A stretch of DNA of 64,000 nt from Pseudomonas psychrophila HA-4 (GTDB lineage Bacteria; Pseudomonadota; Gammaproteobacteria; Pseudomonadales; Pseudomonadaceae). Below the pieces are notes generated by a model that was not told the origin of the DNA, searched no databases, and saw only the letters and a program-made list of their open reading frames with translations. The stretch spans positions 38,837-102,836 of the forward strand of contig NZ_ALJC01000091.1 of assembly GCF_000282975.1 (NCBI RefSeq). The letters are read 5' to 3'. Position numbers and translations under genes: made by a program. Shown here one piece after another: positions 1 through 11,669 of the stretch (within the stretch, counting starts at the first letter, position 1; every line of letters begins with the position of its first letter).

Positions 1-46
1 AAGCCAGCGTGGCGCTGGTGGTTTCGGTCACTCCGGCAGTCTCTGA
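1..46 (+). CDS. dut: dUTPase (dut), 3' end only
   Basis: Only the last 14 codons and the TGA stop (44-46) are present, in the frame starting at base 2. They encode a tail containing RGAGGFGHSG, which is the conserved C-terminal motif V of trimeric dUTPases. This flexible arm closes over the active site when dUTP is hydrolysed to dUMP and pyrophosphate. The gene starts left of the window. The dut-algC order agrees with what is usual in Pseudomonas. The fragment is short, but the motif is distinctive. Confidence 0.85.
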   Translation, partial: SQRGAGGFGHSGSL

Positions 47-57
47 TTGGCAGCATC

Positions 58-80
58 AGGTCAGGCGCCCTGCCTGACCT
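58..80. terminator. GC-rich hairpin after dut
   Basis: A near-perfect inverted repeat (AGGTCAGGC at 58-66 and GCCTGACCT at 72-80) lies 12 bases after the dut stop. No T-run follows it, so it is a weak terminator candidate or an mRNA 3'-end stabiliser rather than a classical intrinsic terminator. Confidence 0.4.
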
Positions 81-194
81 AAACCGTTAGCGTGGTAATT
101 CAGGATGAAGCTCGCGCAAATGTTTCTACCCCTTTCTTCGTCTAAACCGATAGCGGCCTTACGCCGTATGTTCGCTGATGCCAGTTGGCCTCAC

Positions 195-221
195 GAACTC
201 GCACGTCTAAATACCGTCCAA
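195..221 (+). promoter_or_regulatory. candidate AlgU/sigma-E-like promoter before algC
   Basis: The roughly 300-base gap between dut and algC (47-349) contains no convincing gene. Within it, GAACTC (195-200) and TCCAA (217-221) are 16 bases apart, close to the GAACTT-N16/17-TCTGA pattern of AlgU-dependent promoters. This would fit the role of AlgC in exopolysaccharide supply, but the match is partial and untested. The rest of the gap shows nothing else I can support. Confidence 0.3.
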
Positions 222-349
222 ACGCTCAATTTGTACTCGACCGCAGCCCCTCGATCGGTGATTGTTTGCCCTAGGCCAACGTCAATTTTCGTGTGCGTGA
301 CCGCGTCAGCCCGTCCCCTAAAATCCTTGAGAGTGGAGTCCCCCCTGTA

Positions 350-1747
350 ATGAGCAGCCCAGCTTCGGTCGCACCCAAATTCCCTGACACCATTTTTCGC
401 GCCTATGACATTCGCGGCGTTGTGCCGGAAACCTTGACCGCTGAAACCGCTTACTGGATTGGCCGCGCCATTGGCTCCGAAAGCCTGGCCAAGGGCGAGC
501 CCCATGTATCGGTGGGCCGCGACGGCCGTTTGTCAGGCCCGGCGCTGGTTGAGCGCTTGATCCAAGGCGTTGCCGACAGCGGTTGTCAGGTCAGCGATGT
601 GGGCTTGGTGCCAACCCCTGCGCTGTATTACGCAGCCAACGTGTTGGCGGGCAAGTCGGGCGTGATGCTCACCGGTAGCCATAACCCGTCGAACTACAAC
701 GGTTTCAAAATCGTGATCGCCGGTGACACCCTGGCCAACGAGCAGATTCAGGCGCTGCACACGCGCCTCAAAACCAATGACCTGACGTGGGGCGAAGGCA
801 GCATCGAGCGCGTTGATATTTTGTCGCGCTACGCCGATGAAATTATCAAAGACATCACCCTGGCCAAGAAGCTCAAGGTAGTGGTCGACTGCGGTAACGG
901 CGCTGCCGGTGTGATTGCACCGCAACTGCTTGAAGCACTGGGTTGTGAGGTGATTCCGTTGTTCTGCGAGGTGGATGGCAACTTCCCGAACCACCACCCG
1001 GATCCGGGCAAACCTGAAAACCTGGTAGACCTGATCGCCAAGGTCAAAGAAACCAACGCCGACCTGGGCCTGGCTTTCGACGGCGACGGCGACCGCGTAG
1101 GCGTGGTAACCAACACCGGCACCATGGTATTCCCGGACCGCTTGCTGATGCTGTTCGCCCAGGACGTACTGGTGCGCAACCCGGCCGCCGAGATCATCTT
1201 CGATGTGAAGTGCACCCGCCGCCTGACCCCACTGATCAAGGAATACGGTGGCCGCCCATTGATGTGGAAGACCGGTCATTCGTTAATCAAGAAGAAAATG
1301 AAAGAAACCGGTGCCTTGCTGGCCGGTGAAATGAGCGGGCATATCTTTTTCAAAGAGCGCTGGTTCGGTTTTGATGACGGCATTTACAGCGCTGCACGCC
1401 TGCTGGAAATCCTCAGCAAGCAGCAGCAAACTGCTGAAGAGCTGTTTGAGACCTTCCCGAACGATATTTCTACGCCAGAGATCAATATCGATGTGACGGA
1501 TGAGAGCAAATTCAGCATCATTGACGCTCTGCACGACGCCCAATGGGGTGAGACCGCCGAGCTGACGTCGATTGACGGCGTGCGCGTCGACTATCCACAT
1601 GGCTGGGGCCTAGTTCGCGCATCCAACACCACACCGGTGCTGGTGCTGCGATTCGAGGCTGACACCGAGGCCGAACTGCAACGCATCAAGGATGTCTTCC
1701 ACGCTCAACTCAAGCGTGTGGCACCTGATCTCCAACTACCGTTTTGA
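350..1747 (+). CDS. algC: phosphomannomutase/phosphoglucomutase AlgC
   Basis: 465 residues, the usual length. The enzyme interconverts mannose or glucose 6-phosphate and 1-phosphate, feeding alginate, LPS core and rhamnolipid precursors in the cytoplasm. All four active-site loops are visible: the phosphoserine loop TGSHNP (about residue 110), the metal loop DGDGDRVG (about 245), the sugar loop GEMSGH (about 327) and the phosphate-binding RASNTTP near residue 425. I chose the ATG at 350 because GAGAGTGGAG stands just upstream and the family signature FRAYDIRG follows at the expected distance. A frame-compatible start at 293 would add 19 residues with no family counterpart. argB follows after 25 bases, so cotranscription is likely. 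Confidence 0.97.
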   Translation: MSSPASVAPKFPDTIFRAYDIRGVVPETLTAETAYWIGRAIGSESLAKGEPHVSVGRDGRLSGPALVERLIQGVADSGCQVSDVGLVPTPALYYAANVLAGKSGVMLTGSHNPSNYNGFKIVIAGDTLANEQIQALHTRLKTNDLTWGEGSIERVDILSRYADEIIKDITLAKKLKVVVDCGNGAAGVIAPQLLEALGCEVIPLFCEVDGNFPNHHPDPGKPENLVDLIAKVKETNADLGLAFDGDGDRVGVVTNTGTMVFPDRLLMLFAQDVLVRNPAAEIIFDVKCTRRLTPLIKEYGGRPLMWKTGHSLIKKKMKETGALLAGEMSGHIFFKERWFGFDDGIYSAARLLEILSKQQQTAEELFETFPNDISTPEINIDVTDESKFSIIDALHDAQWGETAELTSIDGVRVDYPHGWGLVRASNTTPVLVLRFEADTEAELQRIKDVFHAQLKRVAPDLQLPF

Positions 1748-1772
1748 TCGACTTGTTTTACCGGAGCCCTGA

Positions 1773-2681
<909 letters not shown>

Positions 2682-2690
2682 GCCGACTCC

Positions 2691-2734
2691 AAAAAAAGAT
2701 CCCGCCCGGAGCTTCCGGGCGGGATCTTTTTTTT
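2691..2734. terminator. bidirectional intrinsic terminator between argB and pyrE
   Basis: The arms AAAGATCCCGCCCGGA and TCCGGGCGGGATCTTT pair around a tiny loop, with an A-run on the left and a T-run on the right. The structure therefore works for argB on the plus strand and for pyrE on the minus strand, and it sits between these convergent genes. Confidence 0.92.
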
Positions 2735-2753
2735 AGGCCTTCTTTACGGGGTG

Positions 2754-3395
2754 TTAAATCCCGTATTGCGCCCGATAGGCTTCAACGGCAGGCAGGTACT
2801 GCTTTAGCGTGTCGTCTTCGGCCAAGAATTGCAGTACTTGGTTCAAGGACACGATGCTGACCACCGGAATACCGAAATCGCGCTCCACTTCTTGAATAGC
2901 CGACAGCTCGCCATTGCCGCGCTCTTGGCGGTTCAAGGCAATCAGCACGCCTGCAGCTTTTGCGCTCTGGGCCTGAATGATCTGCATGACTTCACGGATG
3001 GCCGTGCCAGCAGTGATCACGTCGTCGATGATCAAAATCTCACCTTCGAGTGGCGAACCCACCAGGCTGCCACCTTCGCCGTGAGCCTTGGCTTCTTTGC
3101 GGTTAAAGCACCACGGCACATCGCGCTCATGGTGTTCAGCCAGCGCAACAGCTGTGGTCGCGGCCAAAGGAATACCTTTGTAAGCAGGGCCAAACAGCAC
3201 GTCGAAAGGAATGCCGCTGTCGACGATGGCGGCAGCGTAGAAACGCCCCAACTGAGCCAGCGCAGAGCCTGTGTTGAACAGACCGGCATTGAAGAAGTAA
3301 GGACTTGTACGCCCGGACTTCAGGGTGAACTCACCGAAGCGCAAAACGCCGCGATCGATGGCAAAACGGATGAAGTCGCGCTGATACGCTTGCAT
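2754..3395 (-). CDS. pyrE: orotate phosphoribosyltransferase PyrE
   Basis: 213 residues. It condenses orotate with PRPP to give orotidine 5'-phosphate in de novo pyrimidine synthesis. The PRPP loop [11 protein letters not shown] is near residue 125, and the dimer-loop lysines appear in [15 protein letters not shown] placed the start at the ATG beginning [11 protein letters not shown], the usual Pseudomonas N-terminus, with GGGGCC as the upstream ribosome site. A longer start at 3416 would add seven unsupported residues. It is transcribed divergently from crc across an 82-base gap. Confidence 0.96.
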   Translation of the reverse strand: MQAYQRDFIRFAIDRGVLRFGEFTLKSGRTSPYFFNAGLFNTGSALAQLGRFYAAAIVDSGIPFDVLFGPAYKGIPLAATTAVALAEHHERDVPWCFNRKEAKAHGEGGSLVGSPLEGEILIIDDVITAGTAIREVMQIIQAQSAKAAGVLIALNRQERGNGELSAIQEVERDFGIPVVSIVSLNQVLQFLAEDDTLKQYLPAVEAYRAQYGI

Positions 3396-3440
3396 GAAAA
3401 AGGCCCCAGATACCACGGATTTAGCTAAATAGTAAGACGG

Positions 3441-3455
3441 CGTGTATCATACACG
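3441..3455. promoter_or_regulatory. 15-bp palindrome in the pyrE/crc divergent promoter
   Basis: CGTGTATCATACACG is a perfect palindrome around its central C. It places a -10-like hexamer on each strand (TATCAT for crc, TATGAT for pyrE) only one base apart. On the plus strand TTAGCT (3421-3426) stands 18 bases upstream as a poor -35. The site could be overlapping divergent -10 elements or an operator. No -35 for pyrE is clear. Confidence 0.35.
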
Positions 3456-3477
3456 CACGTGATTTTTGGGGCCATTT

Positions 3478-4257
3478 ATGCGGATCATCAGTGTGAACGT
3501 CAATGGTATTCAGACGGCAGTCGAGCGCGGTTTGCTCAGTTGGCTGCAAGCTCAGAATGCCGACGTTATCTGCCTGCAGGACACCCGCGCCTCCGCCTTT
3601 GAACTGGACGATCCAGCCTACCAGCTGGATGGCTACTTTCTTTATGCCTGCGAAGCTGAAGTCCCTGCCCAAGGCGGCGTGGCTTTGTACTCGCGGTTGC
3701 AACCGAAAGCAGTCATCACTGGGCTGGGCTTCGAGACGGCCGATCGCTACGGGCGCTACCTGCAAGCCGATTTCGATAAGGTAAGCATCGCGACCTTACT
3801 GCTCCCTTCGGGGCAGAATGGCGATGAAGACTTGAACCAGAAGTTCAAGCTAATGGACGATTTTGCACGCTACCTGGATAAGCAGCGTCGCAAGCGTCGC
3901 GAGTACATTTACTGCGGCTCTTTGTATGTGGCGCAGCAAAAACTCGACATTAAAAACTGGCGTGACAGCCAGCAATCTCCTGGTTTCCTGGCGCCTGAGC
4001 GGGCCTGGATGGATGAGATCGTCGGCAGCATGGGCTATGTCGATGCCCTGCGTGAAGTTAGTCGTGAGGGCGATCAGTACAGCTGGTGGCCGGACAACGA
4101 ACAGGCCGAGATGCTGAATCTGGGCTGGCGTTTCGACTACCAATTGTTGACCCCGGGCTTGCGCCGCTTTGTACGCAGCGCTCGCTTGCCGCGTCAGCCA
4201 CGTTTCTCGCAACATGCGCCGTTGATCGTGGACTACGACTGGACACTGACTATCTAA
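3478..4257 (+). CDS. crc: catabolite repression control protein Crc
   Basis: 259 residues with an exonuclease/endonuclease/phosphatase fold, starting MRIISVNVNGIQ. In Pseudomonas, Crc works with Hfq to block translation of catabolic mRNAs carrying A-rich CA motifs and is relieved by CrcZ-type small RNAs. The family has the exonuclease-III scaffold, but no nuclease activity is known for Crc. The ATG at 3478 follows TTTTTGGGGCC; the in-frame start at 3466 lies before that site and is unlikely. Divergence from pyrE is the standard Pseudomonas arrangement. Confidence 0.96.
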   Translation: MRIISVNVNGIQTAVERGLLSWLQAQNADVICLQDTRASAFELDDPAYQLDGYFLYACEAEVPAQGGVALYSRLQPKAVITGLGFETADRYGRYLQADFDKVSIATLLLPSGQNGDEDLNQKFKLMDDFARYLDKQRRKRREYIYCGSLYVAQQKLDIKNWRDSQQSPGFLAPERAWMDEIVGSMGYVDALREVSREGDQYSWWPDNEQAEMLNLGWRFDYQLLTPGLRRFVRSARLPRQPRFSQHAPLIVDYDWTLTI

Positions 4258-4275
4258 GTGTTTTTTCGTAGTTAT

Positions 4276-4313
4276 AAAAAATGCCCGTATCCCACGATAC
4301 GGGCATTTTTTTT
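4276..4313. terminator. bidirectional intrinsic terminator after crc
   Basis: AAAAAATGCCCGTATC and GATACGGGCATTTTTT form a stem of about 15 bp, flanked by A- and T-runs. It lies between crc and the convergent regulator gene and should stop both. Confidence 0.93.
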
Positions 4314-4320
4314 GCGGCGG

Positions 4321-5259
4321 CTAAGCCTGCAAATGCAGTGCCCGGCGCAGCATTTGGGGTGGCTGGCCAAAGGCGCGTATGAAGGCTCGACGCATGCGCT
4401 CCGGGTCGCCGAAGCCGCTCTCGCGCGCCACGCTGTCGATGCTGTGGGCACCCGATTCAAGCATCATGCGAGCCACCTCAAGGCGCAGGTTTTCGATGGC
4501 TTTGGCCGGGGACTGGCCCGTCTCGGTGCGAAATAAACGACTGAATTGGCGAGGGCTCAAATGGGCGACCTCGGCCAATTGCTCGACTGACAACTCTTCG
4601 CGCAAGTGCTCCTTGGCGTAGGCCAGCGCTGTTTGCACGCGGTCAGACTTTGGCGCAAGTTCCAATAAGGCGGAGAACTGCGATTGCCCACCCGCACGGC
4701 GATGGTAGACCACCAGTTTTCTGGCTACAGCGCGCGCCACTTCCACGCCCAAATCCTGCTCAACTAAGGCCAATGCCAAATCAATACTGGCCGTCATGCC
4801 CGCGCTGGTCCACAGCTTGCCGTCTACCGTGAAGATGCAGTCTTCTTCCAACTTAACCCTGGGAAAAGCCTCGCGAAAGGTGCGGGCGTGAAACCAATGC
4901 GTGGTTGCTTTGCGGCCATCCAGCAAACCTGCGGCAGCCAGCAGAAATGACCCGGTACAGGCTGAGGCCAGGCGGCGCGACGTGGTCAGGGCGCTCTGCA
5001 AAAAAGGGATCAACCCCGGCGTGGGCTTTATCAATTCGTTATCGCCCAGCACCAGCACCGTGTCGTAGCTGCGCTGCCCAAATGCTTGCGTCTCGACGCT
5101 AAACCCCATGGAGCTTGGTACCAAGCCGCCATGCTCAGAGATCAAATCCACTCGATAGAACGATTGCCCGCTAAACAGGTTGGCAAACTCAAAGACAGTG
5201 CTGTTGGACAGGCAAAGCATCTGAAAGCCAGGCGAGAGGAGAATACCGATGGTGACCAT
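4321..5259 (-). CDS. GlxA-family AraC-type transcriptional regulator
   Basis: 312 residues. Residues about 1-170 form a DJ-1/PfpI-like domain with the typical ACTGSFLLAAAGLLDG nucleophile-elbow stretch near residue 105. The C-terminal 100 residues form a double helix-turn-helix AraC domain (LSVEQLAEVAHLSPRQFSRLF and a second helix set ending GFGDPERMRRAFIRAFG). Such proteins bind DNA and usually sense a small nitrogenous ligand, which I cannot identify here. The start at 5259 has AGGA seven bases upstream; the ATG two codons earlier would touch that site. It is divergent from the SDR gene, so it may regulate it (inference). Confidence 0.85.
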   Translation of the reverse strand: MVTIGILLSPGFQMLCLSNSTVFEFANLFSGQSFYRVDLISEHGGLVPSSMGFSVETQAFGQRSYDTVLVLGDNELIKPTPGLIPFLQSALTTSRRLASACTGSFLLAAAGLLDGRKATTHWFHARTFREAFPRVKLEEDCIFTVDGKLWTSAGMTASIDLALALVEQDLGVEVARAVARKLVVYHRRAGGQSQFSALLELAPKSDRVQTALAYAKEHLREELSVEQLAEVAHLSPRQFSRLFRTETGQSPAKAIENLRLEVARMMLESGAHSIDSVARESGFGDPERMRRAFIRAFGQPPQMLRRALHLQA

Positions 5260-5368
5260 GAGCATGTCCTGAAAGGTGGGATATATGGCGTTGAAGCCAG
5301 CACCATAGGCTCATAACCTGAATCCTAACAAGGCCGACTCCTTACACGGCCATTTTGGAGCAAGCGTT

Positions 5369-6169
5369 ATGAGTGAACACAAAGGCTATGCGCTGATTAC
5401 GGGCGCTTCCTCGGGGATTGGTGCGGTGTATGCCGATCGTTTGGCGCAGCAAGGCTATGACCTGATTCTAGTAGCCCGTAACGAGCAGCGTCTGGAAGGT
5501 TTGGCAGCCCGGTTGATCTCGCAAACCCGGCGCGATGTTCAGGTGGTGGTCGCTGACCTTAACCAGCCGCATGATTTGGCGCGTGTCGCCGCCCTTTTGC
5601 AAGACGACAAGCGCATCAGCCTGTTGGTTAACAACGCGGGTGTGGGGGCGGGGGCCACGTTGCTGGAGTCTTCTGCTGAAGCAATGGACGCGATGATTTT
5701 GCTCAACGTGCTGGCGCTGACGCGTCTGGCAAAAGCCGCCGCCGGCAACTTCGTTGAACAGGGGCGCGGCACGATCATCAATATCGCCTCAGTCGTTGCC
5801 GTGGCGCCAACCTTATTGAATGGCGTATACGGCGGCACCAAAGCGTACGTGCTGGCCTTCAGTGAATCGCTGCAGCATGAACTCAGTGATAAAGGGGTAA
5901 ACGTACAAGTCGTTCTGCCGGGTGCGACGGCAACCGGTTTTTTTGAGGTGGCCGGCTTATCGGTGAATGCCTTACCGAAGACGATGGTCATGACCACAGA
6001 AAATCTAGTCGATGCCGCGTTGGCAGGCTTGGCCCAAGGTGAGCCTGTGACCGTGCCGTCTTTGCCGGACAGCGCGGATTGGGCGGCCTTTGATGCGGCG
6101 CGCAAAGCGCTGGTCCCCAACCTTTCTCGCCGTGAACCCGCAGCCCGCTACGGCGTGACAGCCGCCTGA
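5369..6169 (+). CDS. short-chain dehydrogenase/reductase
   Basis: 266 residues, classical SDR. The nucleotide-binding TGASSGIG is at residues 11-18 and NNAG lies near 90. The catalytic serine is in IINIASVVA and the YxxxK pair in YGGTKAY. The Arg/His-rich residues after the second strand (VARNEQRLE) suggest NADP preference. No signal peptide is seen. The substrate is unknown. GGAG stands eight bases before the ATG. It is divergent from the GlxA-type regulator, with a 109-base shared upstream region. Confidence 0.85.
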   Translation: MSEHKGYALITGASSGIGAVYADRLAQQGYDLILVARNEQRLEGLAARLISQTRRDVQVVVADLNQPHDLARVAALLQDDKRISLLVNNAGVGAGATLLESSAEAMDAMILLNVLALTRLAKAAAGNFVEQGRGTIINIASVVAVAPTLLNGVYGGTKAYVLAFSESLQHELSDKGVNVQVVLPGATATGFFEVAGLSVNALPKTMVMTTENLVDAALAGLAQGEPVTVPSLPDSADWAAFDAARKALVPNLSRREPAARYGVTAA

Positions 6170-6186
6170 CCAACCCTGTGGAGCTA

Positions 6187-6230
6187 GCTTGCCTCACGAT
6201 CTTTTGATCGTTTAAAAAATCGCGAGGCCA
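6187..6230. repeat. palindromic intergenic repeat, type I copy 1
   Basis: The left arm TGCCTCACGAT and right arm ATCGCGAGGCCA flank a loop holding CTTTTGATCGTTTAAAA. It closely resembles the elements at 12863-12936 and 33977-34032, so it belongs to a dispersed palindromic family. It lies between the convergent SDR and DUF4870 genes, where it could also act as a transcript end. Confidence 0.7.
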
Positions 6231-6239
6231 GTCTGTGGC

Positions 6240-6608
6240 TTACTTGATTGGCCGCCAAGTGAAGGGGTAGCGGTAGGCCACCCCGTCATTGGCTTTGACC
6301 CCGGCAATCACCACCAGCACCACGGCGCCGATAAAGAGCAGGCCGAGCAAGACGAAGCCAATCAGTACAAACATCAGCACGTAGCAAATGGCCGAAGCAA
6401 TCGCCACGGTGATCTGAAAGTTAAGCGACTCCTTGCCCTGTTCGTCGATAAAGGGATCGCTCTCGCGCTTAAGCTGCCAAATGATCAGCGGCCCAATCAG
6501 GTTACCAAACGGAAACCACATCCCCAGAAACGCCGCAAAGTGACAGAACATCGCCCATTGACGAGCTTCACGGCTCGGCTTGGGGGTTGAAAGGTCTGAC
6601 TCAGTCAT
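6240..6608 (-). CDS. DUF4870 family small membrane protein
   Basis: 122 residues. The central part carries three hydrophobic segments: WAMFCHFAAFLGMWFPFGNL, the stretch ITVAIASAICYVLMFVLIGF, and LLFIGAVVLVVIAGV. The polar DEQGKESLNFQ lies between the first and second, as is typical of DUF4870 proteins. The function of the family is unknown. The start at 6608 follows GGGAGAACGCC; an upstream in-frame start at 6632 lacks a site. It lies 16 bases after rph on the same strand and is probably cotranscribed with it. Confidence 0.8.
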   Translation of the reverse strand: MTESDLSTPKPSREARQWAMFCHFAAFLGMWFPFGNLIGPLIIWQLKRESDPFIDEQGKESLNFQITVAIASAICYVLMFVLIGFVLLGLLFIGAVVLVVIAGVKANDGVAYRYPFTWRPIK

Positions 6609-6624
6609 GGCGTTCTCCCGTCGA

Positions 6625-7347
6625 TCAGTCAACCAAAGCGGCCTGTTGCAGTGCGAAGATTTCGGTCATGCCTTTTTGTGCCAGCGCCAGCATGGCGTTC
6701 AGTTCTTCCGGCTGGAACGGCGCGCCTTCGGCGGTGCCCTGAACTTCGATGAAACCACCGCTGCTGGTCATGACAACGTTCAAGTCGGTTTCGGCTGCCG
6801 AATCTTCAGGATAGTCCAGGTCAAGCACTGGCACGCCTTGATACATACCCACCGATACAGCGGCGATCATTTGCTTGATCGGGTCGCCGCCTTTGAGGCC
6901 GCCACGCTTTTTGATCACTTTTAGCGCATCAACCAGTGCAACCATTGAGCCGGTGATCGACGCGGTACGCGTACCGCCGTCAGCCTGGATCACGTCGCAG
7001 TCAACGTACAAAGTGATGTCGCCCAGCTTGGACATGTCCAGTGCGGCGCGCAGCGAGCGGCCGATCAAACGCTGAATTTCGAGGGTGCGGCCGCCTTGCT
7101 TGCCACGGCTGGCTTCACGCTGGTTGCGCTCGCCGGTAGCGCGCGGCAGCATGCCGTATTCGGCTGTCAGCCAGCCTTGGCCTTGACCTTTAAGGAAACG
7201 TGGAACGCCGTTCTCGACGCTGACGGTGCAGATGACTTTAGTGTCACCAAACTCGACCAGTACAGAACCCTCTGCGTGTTTGGTGTAGTTGCGGGTGATG
7301 CGGATCGGGCGCAGCTGATCGGCAACGCGACCACTTGGACGTTTCAT
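6625..7347 (-). CDS. rph: ribonuclease PH
   Basis: 240 residues, full length. It is a phosphorolytic 3'-5' exoribonuclease that trims tRNA precursors and acts as a hexamer in the cytoplasm. The N-terminus [15 protein letters not shown], the phosphate-binding [11 protein letters not shown] near residue 125 and the acidic [15 protein letters not shown] near residue 180 are family hallmarks. Unlike the truncated copy in E. coli K-12, this frame looks intact. It is divergent from yicC across about 200 bases, a linkage common in gammaproteobacteria. Confidence 0.97.
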   Translation of the reverse strand: MKRPSGRVADQLRPIRITRNYTKHAEGSVLVEFGDTKVICTVSVENGVPRFLKGQGQGWLTAEYGMLPRATGERNQREASRGKQGGRTLEIQRLIGRSLRAALDMSKLGDITLYVDCDVIQADGGTRTASITGSMVALVDALKVIKKRGGLKGGDPIKQMIAAVSVGMYQGVPVLDLDYPEDSAAETDLNVVMTSSGGFIEVQGTAEGAPFQPEELNAMLALAQKGMTEIFALQQAALVD

Positions 7348-7549
7348 GTGGGATACCTGTACGGGACGGAAAACTGCCGAGCATTATAAAGGCCACAGCC
7401 GATCAGGGCACATTTAAAACGCAATCCCCGGTCCCCTACTCTTAAGTACCTTTGCGACAGACGCCATTTGGGCGCGCCGGTCGCACTGCGTTACAATCCG
7501 CCGCCTTAATAGCCGATCGGCTTAATTCATCAGATCGCGAGGTACCTCC

Positions 7550-9047
<1,498 letters not shown>

Positions 9048-9215
9048 AACAGCACTTCCCAAACCCCCTGCAAGCGCTTTACATTGGCGCTTACAAGGCT
9101 TTGGGTAGTGCACACGAAAAATCAGCGCTTCCCTAATGGCTGGTGATTTTTTAAACTGTTGAGTCCGCTCGCCCATCCGGGCAGCGCGCATATTGCATTT
9201 GCTACGAGGAAGACC

Positions 9216-9479
9216 ATGGCCCGCGTAACCGTTGAAGACTGTCTAGAACACGTGGATAACCGCTTTGAGCTGGTCATGCTGTCTACCAAGCGTGCCCGTC
9301 AACTGGCCACCGGCGGTAAAGAGCCTCTGGTTCAGTGGGAAAACGACAAGCCTACCGTTGTTGCCCTACGTGAAATCGCGGAAGGCCTGATGAGCTACGA
9401 GTTTATCGCCAACGCTGAAATCGTCGAAGACGAACCGCTGTTCGCAGCGTTCGAGGACGAGTCCAACGAGGCGAACTAA
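9216..9479 (+). CDS. rpoZ: RNA polymerase omega subunit
   Basis: 87 residues. [20 protein letters not shown] is the standard omega start, and the conserved ATGGK and ALREIAEG motifs follow. Omega helps fold beta-prime and forms one ppGpp-binding site on RNA polymerase. The ATG at 9216 follows GAGGAAGACC; an in-frame start at 9159 would add residues absent from the family. spoT follows after 60 bases, so effector synthesis and one of its targets are encoded together, as is usual. Confidence 0.97.
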   Translation: MARVTVEDCLEHVDNRFELVMLSTKRARQLATGGKEPLVQWENDKPTVVALREIAEGLMSYEFIANAEIVEDEPLFAAFEDESNEAN

Positions 9480-9539
9480 GCCTATGCCCGGTCGACGTAG
9501 TACGGCGAAGGGTTCACAGTTTTGGCAGGAGGCTCCCTC

Positions 9540-11645
9540 ATGCCGAGCATAGACGCCCTCGCCAATCGCTTGTCGGCCTACCTCAGTGCGGACCAGGTCA
9601 ATCTGGTCCGACGAGCGTATTTCTACGCAGAACAAGCCCACGACGGCCAACGCCGACGCAGCGGCGAGCCTTATGTCACGCATCCGCTGGCAGTGGCAAA
9701 CATCCTTGCCGACATGCATATGGACCATCAGAGCCTGATGGCGGCCATGCTGCATGACGTGATCGAAGACACCGGTATAGCCAAAGAAGCGCTTGTGGCG
9801 CAGTTCGGTGAAACCGTGGCCGAACTGGTCGATGGCGTCAGCAAGCTGACCCAGATGAACTTCGAAACCAAAGCCGAAGCCCAAGCTGAAAACTTCCAGA
9901 AAATGGCCATGGCCATGGCGCGAGACATTCGTGTGATTCTGGTGAAGCTGGCTGACCGCTTACACAACATGCGCACCCTCGAAGTGCTGTCCGGCGAAAA
10001 GCGCCGGCGGATTGCCAAAGAAACCCTGGAAATCTACGCGCCCATTGCCAATCGGCTGGGCATGCACAGCATTCGTATCGAATTCGAAGACCTCGGCTTC
10101 AAGGCGATGTACCCGATGCGCTCCGCGCGCATTTACCAGGCGGTGAAACGCGCCCGGGGCAATCGCAAAGAAATCGTCAACAAAATTGAAGAATCGCTCA
10201 GCCACTGCCTGGCCATTGATGGCATTCAGGGTGAAGTGAGTGGTCGGCAAAAGCACATCTACGGCATCTACAAAAAGATGCGCGGCAAGCGTCGGGCCTT
10301 CAACGAGATCATGGACGTGTATGCGTTCAGGATCATCGTCGACAAGGTCGATACCTGCTACCGCGTATTGGGCGCTGTACATAATTTGTACAAACCCCTG
10401 CCGGGGCGCTTCAAAGACTACATCGCCATCCCCAAAGCCAACGGCTACCAGTCACTGCATACCACGCTGTTTGGCATGCACGGCGTACCGATCGAAATTC
10501 AGATCCGTACCCGTGAAATGGAAGAAATGGCCAACAACGGCATCGCTGCGCACTGGTTGTACAAGTCCAGTGGCGACGAGCAGCACACGGGCACTCACGC
10601 TCGGGCGCGGCAATGGGTCAAAGGCGTGCTGGAAATGCAGCAGCGCGCAGGTAACTCCCTTGAGTTTATCGAAAGCGTAAAAATCGACCTGTTCCCGGAC
10701 GAAGTCTACGTCTTCACGCCTAAAGGCCGCATCATGGAGCTGCCTAAAGGCTCCACAGCGGTCGATTTTGCTTACGCGGTACACACCGACGTCGGCAACA
10801 GTTGCATTGCGTGCCGCATCAATCGCCGTCTCGCTCCGCTGTCCGAGCCCCTGCAAAGTGGCTCCACGGTCGAGATCGTCAGTGCCCCCGGCGCGCGCCC
10901 GAACCCGGCCTGGCTCAACTTCGTGGTCACCGGCAAGGCCCGTACACACATTCGACATGCCCTAAAGCTGCAACGCCGCTCCGAGTCGATCAACCTCGGC
11001 GAGCGCTTGCTGAACAAGGTGCTCAACGGCTTCAACAGCGCGCTGGACAAGATCCCAGCCGAGCGAGTTCAGGCCATGCTCCAGGAATACCGCCTGGAGC
11101 AGATCGAAGACCTGCTCGAAGACATTGGCTTGGGCAACCGCATGGCCTACGTCGTCGCCAGACGCTTACTGGGTGAGGGCGAGCAACTGCCGAGCCCTGA
11201 AGGCCCACTGGCGATTCGCGGAACAGAAGGTTTGGTGCTCAGTTACGCCAAATGCTGTACGCCGATCCCGGGCGACCCGATTGTCGGCCACTTGTCTGCG
11301 GGCAAAGGAATGGTTGTGCACTTAGACAACTGCCGCAACATCAGTGAAATCCGCCATAACCCCGAAAAATGCGTCCAGTTGTCATGGGCCAAGGACGTTA
11401 CAGGCGAATTCAACGTTGAATTGCGCGTCGAGCTGGAACACCAGCGCGGCCTGATCGCACTGCTGGCCAGCAGCGTCAACGCCGCCGACGGCAACATCGA
11501 AAAAATCAGCATGGACGAACGCGATGGTCGAATCAGCGTGGTCCAACTGGTGGTCAGCGTGCACGACCGTGTGCACCTGGCTCGTGTGATCAAAAAACTG
11601 CGCGCTCTTACCGGGGTCATCCGCATCACTCGAATGCGCGCGTAG
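9540..11645 (+). CDS. spoT: bifunctional (p)ppGpp synthetase/hydrolase SpoT
   Basis: 701 residues, as in other pseudomonads. In order: an HD hydrolase domain (HDVIEDTG near residue 75), a RelA/SpoT synthetase domain (FKDYIAIPKANGYQSLHTT near residue 300), a TGS domain (VYVFTPKGRIMELPKGSTAVDFAY near 390-415), a helical and zinc-finger-like part (YAKCCTPIPGDPI near 570) and a C-terminal ACT domain. It degrades and weakly makes the stringent alarmone. GGCAGGAGGCTCCCTC precedes the ATG at 9540; the longer frame from 9522 overlaps that site and is rejected. Confidence 0.97.
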   Translation: MPSIDALANRLSAYLSADQVNLVRRAYFYAEQAHDGQRRRSGEPYVTHPLAVANILADMHMDHQSLMAAMLHDVIEDTGIAKEALVAQFGETVAELVDGVSKLTQMNFETKAEAQAENFQKMAMAMARDIRVILVKLADRLHNMRTLEVLSGEKRRRIAKETLEIYAPIANRLGMHSIRIEFEDLGFKAMYPMRSARIYQAVKRARGNRKEIVNKIEESLSHCLAIDGIQGEVSGRQKHIYGIYKKMRGKRRAFNEIMDVYAFRIIVDKVDTCYRVLGAVHNLYKPLPGRFKDYIAIPKANGYQSLHTTLFGMHGVPIEIQIRTREMEEMANNGIAAHWLYKSSGDEQHTGTHARARQWVKGVLEMQQRAGNSLEFIESVKIDLFPDEVYVFTPKGRIMELPKGSTAVDFAYAVHTDVGNSCIACRINRRLAPLSEPLQSGSTVEIVSAPGARPNPAWLNFVVTGKARTHIRHALKLQRRSESINLGERLLNKVLNGFNSALDKIPAERVQAMLQEYRLEQIEDLLEDIGLGNRMAYVVARRLLGEGEQLPSPEGPLAIRGTEGLVLSYAKCCTPIPGDPIVGHLSAGKGMVVHLDNCRNISEIRHNPEKCVQLSWAKDVTGEFNVELRVELEHQRGLIALLASSVNAADGNIEKISMDERDGRISVVQLVVSVHDRVHLARVIKKLRALTGVIRITRMRA

Positions 11646-11669
11646 CCACCTAATTACAAGGAGTCACCC

